A stretch of DNA of 64,000 nt from Bradyrhizobium sp. CB82 (GCF_029714405.1 NZ_CP121650.1:8747001-8811000), one strand, 5' to 3'. Shown: positions 1-9,275, numbered from the stretch's first letter. The notes: a model not told the origin generated them from the letters alone. A program made the numbers and translations.

Positions 1-1
1 C

Positions 2-514
2 GACTCCTCGATCGGCTTCTTCTGGAAAGCCGACCACCAGCAGATCTATCGCGAGCTCTCCAAGCTGCGCGATCGCGGCTACATCCAGGGCCGCGAGGTC
101 GTGCAGTCCGGCAAGCCCAACAAGCTGGTTTATACGCTCACCGAGGAGGGACGAACAGCGCTGCGGCACTGGGCCGCGCGCCCGAGCACCCCGGCCTCGA
201 CCAAGGATGACCTCCTGGTCCGCCTCCACGCCCTCGACAGCATCGACATCGAGCCCCTGCGCACCGATTTGATGGCGCGCCTGGAGCACCACCGCGACCG
301 CCATGCCAACTACGAGCGCATCCTGAAGAAGCGTTTTCCGGACGGGGAGGCATCGGGCGTGCTCGATCTCGGCAATTTGCTGCTGCTTCGCCTCGGCGCC
401 CGGCACGAGCAGATGGTGGCCGACTTCTGCGAGGAGGCACTCGAGGCGCTGTCGACCATGAGCGCGCGCGGCACCGTAGTGCCGATCGACGAGGGCAAGC
501 GCGAGAAGGGCTGA
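2..514 (+). CDS. PadR family transcriptional regulator, 3' part
   Basis: The gene enters from the left edge; reading from base 2 gives about 170 residues with no start inside the true reading region. The visible N-terminal part is a PadR winged helix: a recognition-helix segment (IYRELSKLRDRGYI) followed by the wing with QSGKPNKLVYTLTEEG, the family hallmark. The C-terminal part is helical, as in the Vir_AT-like dimerisation domain of PadR proteins. PadR proteins are usually ligand-responsive repressors of efflux or detoxification genes; the target here is not visible. The internal ATG at 101 lies within the wing and is not the real start. Family assignment is firm; the ligand is unknown. Confidence 0.85.
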   Translation, partial: DSSIGFFWKADHQQIYRELSKLRDRGYIQGREVVQSGKPNKLVYTLTEEGRTALRHWAARPSTPASTKDDLLVRLHALDSIDIEPLRTDLMARLEHHRDRHANYERILKKRFPDGEASGVLDLGNLLLLRLGARHEQMVADFCEEALEALSTMSARGTVVPIDEGKREKG

Positions 515-535
515 GCCGCGCAGGCGGTGCCCGTC

Positions 536-655
536 ACCTCTCCCGCTTGCGGGAGAGGTCGCGCCGAAGGCGCGGGTGAGGGCTTTCTCCTCTTGGGGAT
601 TGTCCCATTGAGGAAACACCCTCTCCCCAACCGCCCCGCGCGCGGAGGAGGGAGC
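536..655. repeat. Intergenic palindromic repeat (GGGAGAGG family)
   Basis: The 357-base gap between the PadR gene and the Sel1 protein holds a composite of short inverted repeats: CTCTCCCGC-TTGC-GGGAGAG, then CGCGCC/GGCGCG, then a distal CCCTCTCCCC arm. Related sequences occur near 9139, 12655, 16500, 18138, 25160, 26345 and 32343. Nothing else gene-like is seen in the gap. Confidence 0.7.
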
Positions 656-871
656 GCACCGGTTACGTGGCGACCAAGTTCATCCCCAGTTCCCGCCGCC
701 CAACTTTAAGACAGCGGCGACGGCTTCCTTAACCCGTTATTTACCGTAACGGAGAAAAGTCGGTTCTTGAGGCAGACGACCCGCGCCGAATGGAATTGTC
801 TCTGCAACTGGGACGCGCGGGAAAGCTGGAGGCATCGGGTGGGATGCCGAAGTCGGAACCGGACAGAAGTC

Positions 872-3800
872 ATGAATTCGCGCGTATCGTGGAGTGTTGA
901 CGGCATCGATCCATCCGTCAGGGAACGGGCCGAGGCAGCCGCGCGCCGTGCCGGCATGTCACTCAACGATTGGCTGAACTCCACCCTCGGCGACACCACC
1001 CCGCCGAACTTCCGCGCGTCCTACGAGCAGCGTCCACAAGCCCCGCAGGCACCAAGTCAGGAAAGCCGCGACGTCGCCGACATCCACCAGCGGCTCGACG
1101 CTATCACCCAACAGATCGAACGGATTTCAAAGCCCGCGCCGCGCCAAGACGCCTCGCGCGAACAAGACGCCTCGCGCGAACAAGGCGCCTCGCGCGAGCA
1201 GGGCGTCGCGCGCCAGTTGAACGATGCGATCTCGCGGCTGGATGCGCGGCTGTCGCAGATCTCGCGGCCGCAAGGGCAGCCAGCACCGCGGCCCGCTCCG
1301 GCCGAGACGCGGCAGCGCCAGGCCGAGATGGTCGAGCGCGCGGCCGCGCAACTCTATCGCAACTCGCCACCGCTCAGTCCCGCCTCGCTCGACGTTGCGG
1401 TGGCCGAGATCTCCGCGCGGCAGAACGAGCTCGACAGCTTTGCGCCCAGGCAGATGCCGCCGCGCGCCGCGCCTTCGATTGCACCTGCCGCGCCCATGGC
1501 AGCTCCCCTGGCACCTCCCCTGGCGCCGTCTGCTGCCGCTTACGCCCCGCCCGCCGCCTACGCACCGCCGCCGCAGCCAAGTCCCGACTTCTCCGCGCTC
1601 GAGCGGCATCTCCTCAAGATCACCAGCCAGATCGAGGCGCTGCAGCGCCCGGATCATATCGAGCAGTCGATCACGGCGTTCCGCAACGAGCTTGCGGAAA
1701 TCCGCCACGCCATCACCGAGGCGATGCCGCGCCGCGCGATCGAATCGATCGAAAACGAGATCCGCTCGCTGCATCGTCGCATCGACGAGACGCGCACCTC
1801 CGGCACCGACGGCCAGGCGCTTGCCGGCGTCGAGCGCGCACTGTCCGAGATCAAGCAGGTGCTGCGCACGCTGACGCCGGCCGAGCAGCTCACCGGCTAT
1901 GACGAGGCGATCCGCAATCTCGGCGCCAAGCTCGACCTGATCCTGCGCGCCAATGACGATCCGGGCACGGTGCAGCAGCTCGAAGGCGCGATCTCGGCGC
2001 TGCGCGGCATCGTATCCAACGTCGCCTCCAACGAGGCGCTGGCACGGCTCTCCGAGGACGTGCAGCTGCTGTCGACCAAGGTCGACCAGATCGCCCGCGC
2101 TTCCGCCCCGAGCGGCGACAGTTTTGCGGTGCTGGAGCAGCGAATCGCGGCGCTCACGGCTGCGCTGGAGACGCGCGAGCGGCATGCGCCGTCCGAAAGC
2201 ACCGAGCATCTGGAGAACGCGATCCGCGCGCTGTCCGATCGCTTCGACCGCATGCAGGTCGGTGGCGACTCCGCCTCCACCTTCGCGCATCTCGAGCAGC
2301 GCGTGTCGTATCTGCTGGAGCGGATCGAGGCTGCCTCCGATCCGCGCAACGGCAATCTGAGCCGCGTCGAAGACGGGCTGCATGACATCTTGCGGCATCT
2401 GGAACGGCAGCAGGCGACCTATGCCGCGCTCGCCGAGAGCCGCAGCTCGGCACCCGCTTCCGATTCCGGCGTGATCGACCTCGTCAAGCGCGAGCTTTCC
2501 GACATCCGCTTCAGCCAGGCCGAGACCAACCGCCACACGCAGGACTCCCTCGAAGCCGTGCACAGCACGCTCGGCCATGTCGTCGATCGCCTTTCGATGA
2601 TCGAGGGCGATCTGCGCGCGGTGCGCAGCGCGCCACCTCAGGCCGCGCCACAGGTCTTCGCGACACCGGCGATGCCGGCCGAACCCGCGCGCAGCGCGAT
2701 GCCGCCGCAGCCGCCGCCCAAAGCGGACATCAAGCCCGATCTGCCCAATCCGGCCGCGGCGCAGGTGGCCTTCGTCGCGGCGCCGCGCGACTTTCACGCC
2801 GCAACGCCGGCTGCTCCCCCACCGGTGCCGGCGACCCAAGTCACGGCACCCTTGCCGCCGCGCGCGATCAGCGAAATCCTCGAGCCGCATGTCGCGCCTG
2901 CGCGCGCTGCGATCGCGCCCGAGCTGCCGCCGGATCATCCGCTGGAGCCGGGCACGCGGCCGAGCGGACGCGCCGCCACGCCGTCGGAGCGTATTGCCGC
3001 GTCCGAAAGCGCGATCAGCGAAATCCCCGCCCCGCCGAAGGAGCCGGTGTCGTCGTCGAGCTTCATCGCCGCCGCACGCCGGGCCGCACAGGCCGCAGCC
3101 GCGCAACCCGAGAAGCCCGGACGTGGCGGCAAGGCCGCCGCCGGCGGCGCCGCCAACGACAAGGGCAAGGAAGGCTCGACCATCACCTCGAAGATCCGCT
3201 CGCTGCTGGTCGGCGCGAGCGTGGTCGTGATCGTGCTCGGCACCTTCAAGATGGCGATGAACCTGCTCGAAGGCGGCGGCAACGCCCCGCCGCCGCCGGC
3301 GATGGAGAGTCCCGCGAGCGCGCCCGCGCCGCAAGCCACCGTCCCCGCCGAGAACAGCGCAAAACCCGCCGTGCCCGAGCAGGTCACGCCGTCGATGACC
3401 TCGCCGACCCCGCTCGGCCGGCAATCCCTCAACAGTGCCGCTCCCGCCAGCTCCAGCGGCGCCGCGTCGGTCGAGATCCCACCCGCACCGGCGGGGACTG
3501 CGCCGTCGCCCGCCGCAGGCAATGGCGACATCACCGGCGCAATTCCGACGACACCGTCGCGCACACGGCTCGGCACCGTCCAGGTGCCGCCGAGCGAGCG
3601 GCTGGCCGACGGCATCGGCGGTCCGGTGCTGCGCGCCGCCGCGATGAAGGGCGATGCGACCGCGGCCTATGAGATCGGCTTGCGCTTCGCCGAAGGCAAA
3701 GGCGTGGCTGCGAATTACGAGGAAGCCGCCAAATGGTATGACCGCGCGGCGCAGGCCGGCGTGGTGCTCGCGACCTTCCGGCTCGGCACGCTCTATGAGA

Positions 3801-4315
3801 AGGGCTTGGGGGTGAAGAGGGACACCGACATCGCCCGCCGCTACTACACGCAGGCGGCCGAGCGCGGCAATGCCAAGGCCATGCACAATCTCGCGGTGCT
3901 CGACGCCGATGGCGGCGGACGCGGCCCCAATTACAAGAGCGCGTCGCAGTGGTTCCGCAAAGCCGCCGATCGCGGCGTCGCCGACAGCCAGTACAATCTC
4001 GGCATCCTCTATGCCCGCGGTATCGGCGTCGAACAGAACCTCGCCGAGTCCTACAAATGGTTCAGCCTGGCCGCCGCCCAGGGTGACTCCGATGCGGCGA
4101 CCAAGCGCGACGATGTTGCCAAGCGCCTCGACCCGCAATCGCTCGCCGCTGCCAAGCTCGCGATCCAGACGTTCAGTGCCGAGCCGCAGCCGGATGATGC
4201 CGTCAACGTCGCAACGCCCGCCGGCGGCTGGGACAGCGTCCCGTCGCAGGCCAGCACCAAGCCCGCGCCCAAGCCGGTCGCGATCAAGCGCCAGGCGGCC
4301 TTGACCGAGCATTGA
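872..4315 (+). CDS. PodJ-like coiled-coil, single-TM, Sel1-repeat protein
   Basis: A 1147-residue protein. The ATG at 872 is preferred because the conserved-looking N-terminus (MNSRVSWSVDGIDPSVRE) begins there; an upstream ATG at 767 adds an atypical tail. Order: an N-terminal basic helix; Pro/Ala/Gln-rich linkers with an 18-bp tandem repeat; a long heptad-rich region (about residues 250-600); a Pro-rich linker; one membrane segment around residues 776-797; a Pro/Ala-rich linker; then about four Sel1/TPR-like repeats at roughly residues 920-1085 (EIGLRFAEGKGVAANYEEAA and similar). This matches localisation factors of the PodJ type, which organise a cell pole with a cytoplasmic coiled coil and a periplasmic Sel1 domain. 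Polar function is inferred from architecture. Confidence 0.75.
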   Translation: MNSRVSWSVDGIDPSVRERAEAAARRAGMSLNDWLNSTLGDTTPPNFRASYEQRPQAPQAPSQESRDVADIHQRLDAITQQIERISKPAPRQDASREQDASREQGASREQGVARQLNDAISRLDARLSQISRPQGQPAPRPAPAETRQRQAEMVERAAAQLYRNSPPLSPASLDVAVAEISARQNELDSFAPRQMPPRAAPSIAPAAPMAAPLAPPLAPSAAAYAPPAAYAPPPQPSPDFSALERHLLKITSQIEALQRPDHIEQSITAFRNELAEIRHAITEAMPRRAIESIENEIRSLHRRIDETRTSGTDGQALAGVERALSEIKQVLRTLTPAEQLTGYDEAIRNLGAKLDLILRANDDPGTVQQLEGAISALRGIVSNVASNEALARLSEDVQLLSTKVDQIARASAPSGDSFAVLEQRIAALTAALETRERHAPSESTEHLENAIRALSDRFDRMQVGGDSASTFAHLEQRVSYLLERIEAASDPRNGNLSRVEDGLHDILRHLERQQATYAALAESRSSAPASDSGVIDLVKRELSDIRFSQAETNRHTQDSLEAVHSTLGHVVDRLSMIEGDLRAVRSAPPQAAPQVFATPAMPAEPARSAMPPQPPPKADIKPDLPNPAAAQVAFVAAPRDFHAATPAAPPPVPATQVTAPLPPRAISEILEPHVAPARAAIAPELPPDHPLEPGTRPSGRAATPSERIAASESAISEIPAPPKEPVSSSSFIAAARRAAQAAAAQPEKPGRGGKAAAGGAANDKGKEGSTITSKIRSLLVGASVVVIVLGTFKMAMNLLEGGGNAPPPPAMESPASAPAPQATVPAENSAKPAVPEQVTPSMTSPTPLGRQSLNSAAPASSSGAASVEIPPAPAGTAPSPAAGNGDITGAIPTTPSRTRLGTVQVPPSERLADGIGGPVLRAAAMKGDATAAYEIGLRFAEGKGVAANYEEAAKWYDRAAQAGVVLATFRLGTLYEKGLGVKRDTDIARRYYTQAAERGNAKAMHNLAVLDADGGGRGPNYKSASQWFRKAADRGVADSQYNLGILYARGIGVEQNLAESYKWFSLAAAQGDSDAATKRDDVAKRLDPQSLAAAKLAIQTFSAEPQPDDAVNVATPAGGWDSVPSQASTKPAPKPVAIKRQAALTEH
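1148..1201 (+). repeat. 18-bp tandem repeat, three units, inside the Sel1-protein gene
   Basis: Three head-to-tail 18-bp units (GACGCCTCGCGCGAACAA with small changes) encode DASREQ-DASREQ-GASREQ in a disordered linker. The first two units are identical, so the copy number is likely variable between strains. Confidence 0.85.
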
Positions 4316-4324
4316 TTTCTATTT

Positions 4325-4455
4325 TCCCCTCATGGTGAGGAGCGCGCCCTTGCGCGCGTCTCGAACCATGCAGGCCGGCTCTCGGTCCGGGCCTCGCCCT
4401 TCGAGACGCCTGCTGCGCAGGCTCCTCAAATTGAGGCGAGATAGTGAGATTGTGG
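4325..4455. repeat. Intergenic repeat with TCATGGTGAGGAG / CTCCTCA arms
   Basis: The gap of about 310 bases before the TauE gene contains a bipartite palindromic element: CCTCATGGTGAGGAGCG, GCGTCTCGAA, then CCTTCGAGACGC and GCAGGCTCCTCA. CGTCTCGAA and TTCGAGACG are inverted copies. It is non-coding; no other feature is seen in the gap. Confidence 0.6.
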
Positions 4456-4626
4456 CACTCCTTCACCACGCTCTGAGATCCTGATCCGCCTGCGGCGAAA
4501 AACGCGGTGGGCGGATCAATTCGTTATCCCTCCGCGCGCCAAATTCAGCTAATGAGGGACGCGGCAATCGTTCCGCCTTCCCGCGAGCATTCCGCAATCC
4601 GATCCGTCTCGCCGGAACGTGGTACG

Positions 4627-5544
4627 ATGCAGCTTTACCTCCCCATTGCGGATCTTCCGGTCAATGTGTTCCTGGTGCTCGCGATGGGCGCCGCGGTCGG
4701 TTTCGTCTCGGGCATGTTCGGGATCGGCGGCGGATTCTTGATGACGCCGCTCCTGATCTTCATCGGAATTGCGCCCGCGGTCGCGGTCGCTTCCGTCGCG
4801 AGCCACATCGCGGCCTCGTCCTTTTCCGGCGCGATCTCCTATTGGCGGCGGCGCGCGATCGATCCGGCGCTCGCAACCGTCCTGTTATGCGGCGGCGTGA
4901 CGGGCACCGCGCTCGGGGTGTGGACCTTCACGCAGCTCCGCGCGCTCGGCCAGCTCGACCTGATGATCGCGCTTTCCTATGTGGTGCTGCTCACGACCGT
5001 GGGCAGCCTGATGTTCTCGGAAGGCCTGCGCGCGATGATGCGGACGCGGCGCGGCGCCGTGCCGCCGCGGCGCACGCACAGCTGGATCCACGGCCTGCCG
5101 CTGAAGATGCGCTTCAAGCGCTCGAAGATCTATTTGTCGGTGATCCCCGTCGTCGTGGTCGGCATCATCATCGGCTTCATCGGCGCCATCATGGGCATCG
5201 GTGGCGGCTTCATCCTGGTGCCGATCATGATCTATCTGTTGCGGGTGCCGACTTCGACCGTGATTGGAACGTCGATGATCCTGACGCTGGTCACGATGCT
5301 GTTCGCCACCATGCTGCATGCGGTGACCAATCATCTCGTCGACGCGGTGCTGGCGCTGATCCTGATGGTCGGCGGCGTCACCGGCGCGCAGTTCGGCGCC
5401 CGCGCCGGACAGAAGATCCGCGGCGAGCAGTTGCGGCTGCTCTTGGGCCTGTTGATCCTCGCCGTCGGATTGCGCTTCGCCGTCGAGCTCGTGATCCGTC
5501 CCGAAGACCTCTTCACCATCCGCGAAATCGGAGTGACGGGATGA
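4627..5544 (+). CDS. TauE/SafE family sulfite/anion exporter
   Basis: A 305-residue polytopic inner-membrane protein. The ATG at 4627 starts directly before the first hydrophobic segment; an upstream ATG at 4507 gives a polar tail that does not look conserved. The TauE/SafE duplication is clear: GMFGIGGGF at residues 29-37 and GAIMGIGGGF near residues 188-197, each inside a membrane segment, with about eight segments in all. Family members export sulfite, sulfoacetate or related anions. The next gene overlaps its stop codon, which indicates translational coupling and a joint function. The substrate cannot be told from sequence. Confidence 0.9.
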   Translation: MQLYLPIADLPVNVFLVLAMGAAVGFVSGMFGIGGGFLMTPLLIFIGIAPAVAVASVASHIAASSFSGAISYWRRRAIDPALATVLLCGGVTGTALGVWTFTQLRALGQLDLMIALSYVVLLTTVGSLMFSEGLRAMMRTRRGAVPPRRTHSWIHGLPLKMRFKRSKIYLSVIPVVVVGIIIGFIGAIMGIGGGFILVPIMIYLLRVPTSTVIGTSMILTLVTMLFATMLHAVTNHLVDAVLALILMVGGVTGAQFGARAGQKIRGEQLRLLLGLLILAVGLRFAVELVIRPEDLFTIREIGVTG

Positions 5545-6326
5545 TCGCACGTGCAATCATTGCGAATTTCCTGGCTGCTCTCCTGATGCTGCTGCTCGGC
5601 GGCGCCGCGCGCGCCGAGCGGCTGATCGTCTCGGTCTCCAACCACCGCGTCACCGTGACGCCGAACTATTCCGGCGAGGAGCTTGTGCTGTTCGGCTCGG
5701 TGGAGAGGGACGCGGCGACGCCTGCGAATCGCAACGCCTACGATCTCGTCGTCACCGTGCTGGGCCCGCGCGCCGACATGGTGACGCGGCGCAAGGAACG
5801 AAAGTTCGGCATCTGGATCAACACCGACTACCGGCAATTCTTGCAGGTGCCGAGCTATCTCGCGCTGTTCGCCAATCGCCCCTTCGACCAGATCACCTCG
5901 CCCGAGATCGCGCGGCGCCAACAGATCGGGCTCAACAACGTGCGGCTGACCCAACGCGTCGGCACCGATTATGCCGACGTGGTGCCGGACGACGCGTTCC
6001 GCAGCGCCTTCATCCGGCTGCGCACGCAGCGCGGGCTCTATCGCGAGGATCCGTCCGCGGTCACGTTCCTGACACCGACGCTGTTCCGCACCGGCATTCC
6101 GCTGCCCGCCGAAGTGCCGATCGGGACCTATGAGGTGGAAATCAAACTGTTCGCGAGCGGTGCGCTCGTGACCAAGACGGAGACGGCATTCGAGATCGTC
6201 AAGGTCGGCTTCGAGCAGTTCGTCGCCGGCAGCGCGCGGCAGAACGGATTGATCTACGGCCTCGTCACCGCCGCCCTGGCGCTGATGTGCGGCTGGGCCG
6301 CGTCGATCGTGTTCCGGAAGGACTAA
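5541..6326 (+). CDS. TIGR02186-type membrane-anchored protein, partner of TauE
   Basis: The ATG at 5541 overlaps the TauE stop (ATGA). The 261-residue product has an N-terminal signal peptide ending near ARAERLIVSVS, a beta-rich extracytoplasmic domain, and a C-terminal membrane helix (NGLIYGLVTAALALMCGWAA) followed by a short basic tail. This layout and the tight coupling to a TauE/SafE exporter fit the uncharacterised TIGR02186 family of alphaproteobacteria. A role as periplasmic accessory of the exporter is inference from context. No catalytic motif is apparent. Confidence 0.8.
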   Translation: MIARAIIANFLAALLMLLLGGAARAERLIVSVSNHRVTVTPNYSGEELVLFGSVERDAATPANRNAYDLVVTVLGPRADMVTRRKERKFGIWINTDYRQFLQVPSYLALFANRPFDQITSPEIARRQQIGLNNVRLTQRVGTDYADVVPDDAFRSAFIRLRTQRGLYREDPSAVTFLTPTLFRTGIPLPAEVPIGTYEVEIKLFASGALVTKTETAFEIVKVGFEQFVAGSARQNGLIYGLVTAALALMCGWAASIVFRKD

Positions 6327-6335
6327 CCACGAACT

Positions 6336-6423
6336 CCGTCATTGCGAGCGAAGCGAAGCAATCCAGAATCTTTCCGCGGAAACAGTCTGGATTGCTTCGT
6401 CGCTTCGCTCCTCGCAATGACGG
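6336..6423. repeat. 88-bp hairpin repeat, copy 1
   Basis: A long inverted repeat with arms CCGTCATTGCGAGCGAAGCG and the complementary TCGCAATGACGG around a short loop. A nearly identical 88-bp copy lies at 44291-44378. It sits just after the TIGR02186 gene and could fold into a stable RNA or DNA hairpin. Confidence 0.9.
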
Positions 6424-6445
6424 GTGGTGACAGCTATGCGCGCGA

Positions 6446-7219
6446 TCACGGCGCCTCGATCACCGTCGGCACGCCGGGCTCGAGCAGGCGCAGGCGCGGG
6501 CCGAAGCCGAGCACGTCGAAGGACTTGCGCAGGTCCTCGCCGTTCTGGCGGAAATGCGCCCAGCCTTCGGTATGCACGGGCACGATCACCGCATCGGGAA
6601 AAGCGCGCGCGGTCTCGATCGTGTCGTTGGTGTCCATGGTGAGATGGAACGGTCCACGCGTCTGCGCGGCGCCGGCAAACGGCAGCACCACGCCGCAATC
6701 GAAACGGCGCGCCACCTCCGCAACGCCGTCGAACCAGGTGGTGTCACCGCTGATATAGATCGAGCGGCTATCCGTGTTGCTGGATGACACCACGAAGCCG
6801 ATGACGTCGCCCGATAGCGGCTCGATGCCGGCCGGACCGTGGCGCGCCGGCGTCGCGGTGATGGTCAGCCTGTTGCCGTCGCGATCCCTGACCTGCGTCG
6901 TATCCCAGGGCGCAAGGCCTTCGACGTGACCGCCGAGCCGCTTGGCGCCGGCCTCCGTCGTCAGCACGCGCTTCACCTTGAAGAGAAGTTCGCGACCGGA
7001 ATTGTCGAGATTGTCCGAGTGCTGGTCGTGGCTGAGCAGCACCGCATCGACCGGGCCGATCGCATCCGCTTTCAGCGCGGGGCCGATCGTCTTCTCCAGC
7101 TTCACATGCGGCAGCTGATAGGCGCCCGGACCATCGAAGGTCGGATCGGTGAGGAGGCGGAAGCCGTCGATCTCGATCAGCGCAGTCGGGCCGCCGATCA
7201 GGGTGATGGAAATGGGCAT
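6446..7219 (-). CDS. MBL-fold metal-dependent hydrolase
   Basis: A 257-residue protein starting MPISITLIGGPTALIE, the usual first strand of small UlaG/YtnP-like metallo-hydrolases. The metal motif is HDQHSDN (for HxHxDH), followed by downstream GDTTWFDG and VPVHTEGWAH motifs carrying the remaining metal ligands. It is cytoplasmic, with no signal peptide. It lies 12 bp downstream of the EamA transporter and is probably co-transcribed with it. The final D-N instead of D-H in the metal motif occurs in some subfamilies. The substrate is unknown. Confidence 0.8.
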   Translation of the reverse strand: MPISITLIGGPTALIEIDGFRLLTDPTFDGPGAYQLPHVKLEKTIGPALKADAIGPVDAVLLSHDQHSDNLDNSGRELLFKVKRVLTTEAGAKRLGGHVEGLAPWDTTQVRDRDGNRLTITATPARHGPAGIEPLSGDVIGFVVSSSNTDSRSIYISGDTTWFDGVAEVARRFDCGVVLPFAGAAQTRGPFHLTMDTNDTIETARAFPDAVIVPVHTEGWAHFRQNGEDLRKSFDVLGFGPRLRLLEPGVPTVIEAP

Positions 7220-7231
7220 GACGGACTCCTG

Positions 7232-8158
7232 TTACGAGACGGGCTTGGTCGCGGTGGATTGCGCGGGACGCGTCACCAGGTAGATGCCGACCGCCACCGG
7301 AACGATGCCGAGGAGATCGCGCGCCTCGACATGCTCCCCCAACACCAGGAACGCGAACAGCATGCCGAGTGGCGGCATCAGGAAATGATAGGCGCTGGCA
7401 GCGGTCGCGCCACACACTTTCAGGAGATGGAACCAGAGCAAATAAGCGAGGATCGAACCGCCGAGCACCAGGAAGGCGAAGGCACTGATGAGGCCGGGCG
7501 TGTACTGGACCGCGTGGACGTCAGCGAACGTCAGCGCGATCGGCGTGAGCACGATGCCGGCTGCCATGTTCTGGATGCCGTTGCCGATCCACAAGCTACC
7601 CCTCGGCGCGAACAGCTTGAACAAAATGGTGGCGGCGACGATGGAGGCGAGCGAGGCCAGCGTGAACATGATTCCGTGCAGGCTGTCGGTGCCAACCGCG
7701 AGGCGATGCCAGACGATGAGGGTGACCCCAGAGACGCCGAGCAAGAGGCCAGTCGCCTTGCGCCAGGTCATGCCCTCACCGAGCAACAACGCGGCGAGCG
7801 CCGCCGTGAACACCGGGTTGGCCGACACGATCAATCCGCCGAGGCCGGCAGAGACCGATTGCAGGCCTGTATAGCCGAGACCGAGATAGAGCGCGTTGTT
7901 GGCAATGCCGAGCACGGCGAACATTGCGGCATCGCGCCAGGTCATCTCCCACGCATCGCGGCGCAGCGCCGAGACGCCGAGGATCAAAATGCCGGCGAGC
8001 GAAAAGCGCGCCGCGAGCAGGATCAGCGGCGGGCAATCGGTGACGCCGATCTTGCCGGCGACGAAGGCAAAACTCCAAAGCAGGCAGAACAGGCCGATGT
8101 AAAGCGGCAGCGGATTGAAGCGGCTGCGGGGGACGGCGATCGAGGGCGCGAGCAACAT
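7232..8158 (-). CDS. EamA/DMT family transporter
   Basis: A 308-residue protein with ten hydrophobic segments in two EamA halves; the first half begins YIGLFCLLWSFAFVAGKIG and the second half covers about residues 160-300 (EHVEARDLLGIVPVAVGIYL near the end). DMT-family proteins export or exchange amino acids and other small metabolites across the inner membrane. It is transcribed divergently from the LysR gene at 8256, a layout in which the LysR protein usually controls the neighbour. The substrate is not predictable. Confidence 0.85.
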   Translation of the reverse strand: MLLAPSIAVPRSRFNPLPLYIGLFCLLWSFAFVAGKIGVTDCPPLILLAARFSLAGILILGVSALRRDAWEMTWRDAAMFAVLGIANNALYLGLGYTGLQSVSAGLGGLIVSANPVFTAALAALLLGEGMTWRKATGLLLGVSGVTLIVWHRLAVGTDSLHGIMFTLASLASIVAATILFKLFAPRGSLWIGNGIQNMAAGIVLTPIALTFADVHAVQYTPGLISAFAFLVLGGSILAYLLWFHLLKVCGATAASAYHFLMPPLGMLFAFLVLGEHVEARDLLGIVPVAVGIYLVTRPAQSTATKPVS

Positions 8159-8197
8159 GCGAATTCTCCTGAGCCCTCGATCTAGGGATGCTCCTTG

Positions 8198-8216
8198 TCA
8201 TTTGGAAATTAAATGA
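8198..8216. promoter_or_regulatory. Candidate LysR operator in divergent promoter region
   Basis: TCATTT, 7 bp, AAATGA forms an AT-rich inverted repeat in an otherwise GC-rich 97-bp gap between eamA and lysR. It contains T-N11-A spacing, as expected for a LysR box. Inferred from position and symmetry only. Confidence 0.4.
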
Positions 8217-8255
8217 TTAACTGCCGTCTAGTGGATTTGTGAATGGAGGCGAGCG

Positions 8256-9119
8256 ATGCTCGATCTCGAGCTTTTGCGCAGCTTCGTCTCGGTGGTCGAT
8301 GCCGGCGGCTTCACCCGCGCGAGCGAGCGCGTGCATCGCACGCAGTCGACGGTGAGCCAGCAGATCAAACGGCTGGAAGAGGACGTCGGCCAGGTGCTGC
8401 TGCACCGCGACGGCAAGGACGTGCGGCCGACGGAGGCTGGTGAACGGCTGCTCTCCTATGCGCGGCGGCTGTTGTCGCTCGCCGAGGAGGCGCGCGACGT
8501 GCTCAGCCAGCCGGGCAACGAAGGCGCGATCCGGCTCGGCATCCCCGAGGATTTCGCCGCCTATCGGCTGGCGAAGCTGCTCGGCACGTTCTCGCGCTCG
8601 CATCCGGGCCTGCGGCTCGATGTGCGCGCCGACCAGAGCAAGAACCTGTCCCGCGACCTCGAACGCGGCGAGCTCGATCTCGCGCTGTTCAAGCGCGAGG
8701 CCGGCGAGAAGGGTGCGATCGCGGTGTGGCCGGAGCGGGTGCACTGGGTCACCAGCAAGAGCCATCCGATCGATGCAAAAGTGTCGTCGGTGCCGCTGAT
8801 CGGTTTTCCGCTCGGCTGCCTCTACCGCGCCGGCGCCATCCACGCGCTGGAGAGCGCCGGCCGGCCCTGGCACATGGCCTATACGTCATCGAGCCTCGCC
8901 GGCATCCAGGCCGCCGTTGCCGCCGGCATGGGGCTGAGCATCTTGTCGGAGATAGCGATCCAGCCCGATCACCGCGTCCTGACCGCCAAGGAGGGCTTCG
9001 CGCCGATCAACAGGACCGAAGTCGCGCTGATGGCCTCGCCAGGCGCGAGCCCCGCAACGCTGCGACTTGCGGAGCGGCTCGCGGAGTTCTGCGATACTGT
9101 GCAAGCGAAGGCGGCTTAG
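8256..9119 (+). CDS. LysR family transcriptional regulator
   Basis: A 287-residue protein. The N-terminal winged helix-turn-helix (LELLRSFVSVVDAGGFTRAS, then HRTQSTVSQQIKRLE) is typical LysR, and the rest is the periplasmic-binding-like effector domain. GGAGGCGAGCG stands just before the ATG at 8256. It is divergent from the EamA/MBL pair, so control of that pair is the simplest inference. The effector is unknown. Confidence 0.9.
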   Translation: MLDLELLRSFVSVVDAGGFTRASERVHRTQSTVSQQIKRLEEDVGQVLLHRDGKDVRPTEAGERLLSYARRLLSLAEEARDVLSQPGNEGAIRLGIPEDFAAYRLAKLLGTFSRSHPGLRLDVRADQSKNLSRDLERGELDLALFKREAGEKGAIAVWPERVHWVTSKSHPIDAKVSSVPLIGFPLGCLYRAGAIHALESAGRPWHMAYTSSSLAGIQAAVAAGMGLSILSEIAIQPDHRVLTAKEGFAPINRTEVALMASPGASPATLRLAERLAEFCDTVQAKAA

Positions 9120-9138
9120 CTGCCGCCGCAATGTCGGT

Positions 9139-9275
9139 GCGTTCCCTCCCCCCTTGCGGGGGAGGGCCAAGGGGTGCCACACGGGCACACCCTCTCCGTT
9201 TGACCAAGACCTGCTTGCGCAGCTGGATAGACCTTTTCCTGGGCTACCCCCCTCCCCCGCAAGGGGGAGGGAGTG
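9139..9275. repeat. Paired GGGGGAGGG palindromic repeats
   Basis: Two opposed short palindromes, CCCTCCCCC-TTG-CGGGGGAGGG and CCCTCCCCCGCAAGGGGGAGGG, separated by about 90 bp between two convergent genes. Same family as at 536, and the closest match to the segment found inside the ligase gene at 16484-16750. Confidence 0.75.

Noticed and set aside
1148..1201. Possible CRISPR-like array
   Set aside because: Units are contiguous without spacers and lie in frame within a gene.
1127..4312. Very long open frame (over 1000 codons) on the minus strand opposite the Sel1 protein
   Set aside because: Antisense frames stay open in high-GC DNA; the product is Arg/Gly/Ala-rich without domains, while the plus strand encodes recognisable Sel1 and coiled-coil segments.
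4842..5540. N-terminal extension of the TIGR02186 frame through the TauE gene
   Set aside because: Arg/Asp-rich out-of-frame sequence; the signal peptide begins at the ATG at 5541.
6839..8185. 448-codon plus-strand frame opposite the MBL and EamA genes
   Set aside because: Charged, Gln/Arg/Glu-rich shadow product; it spans two real genes and their gap.
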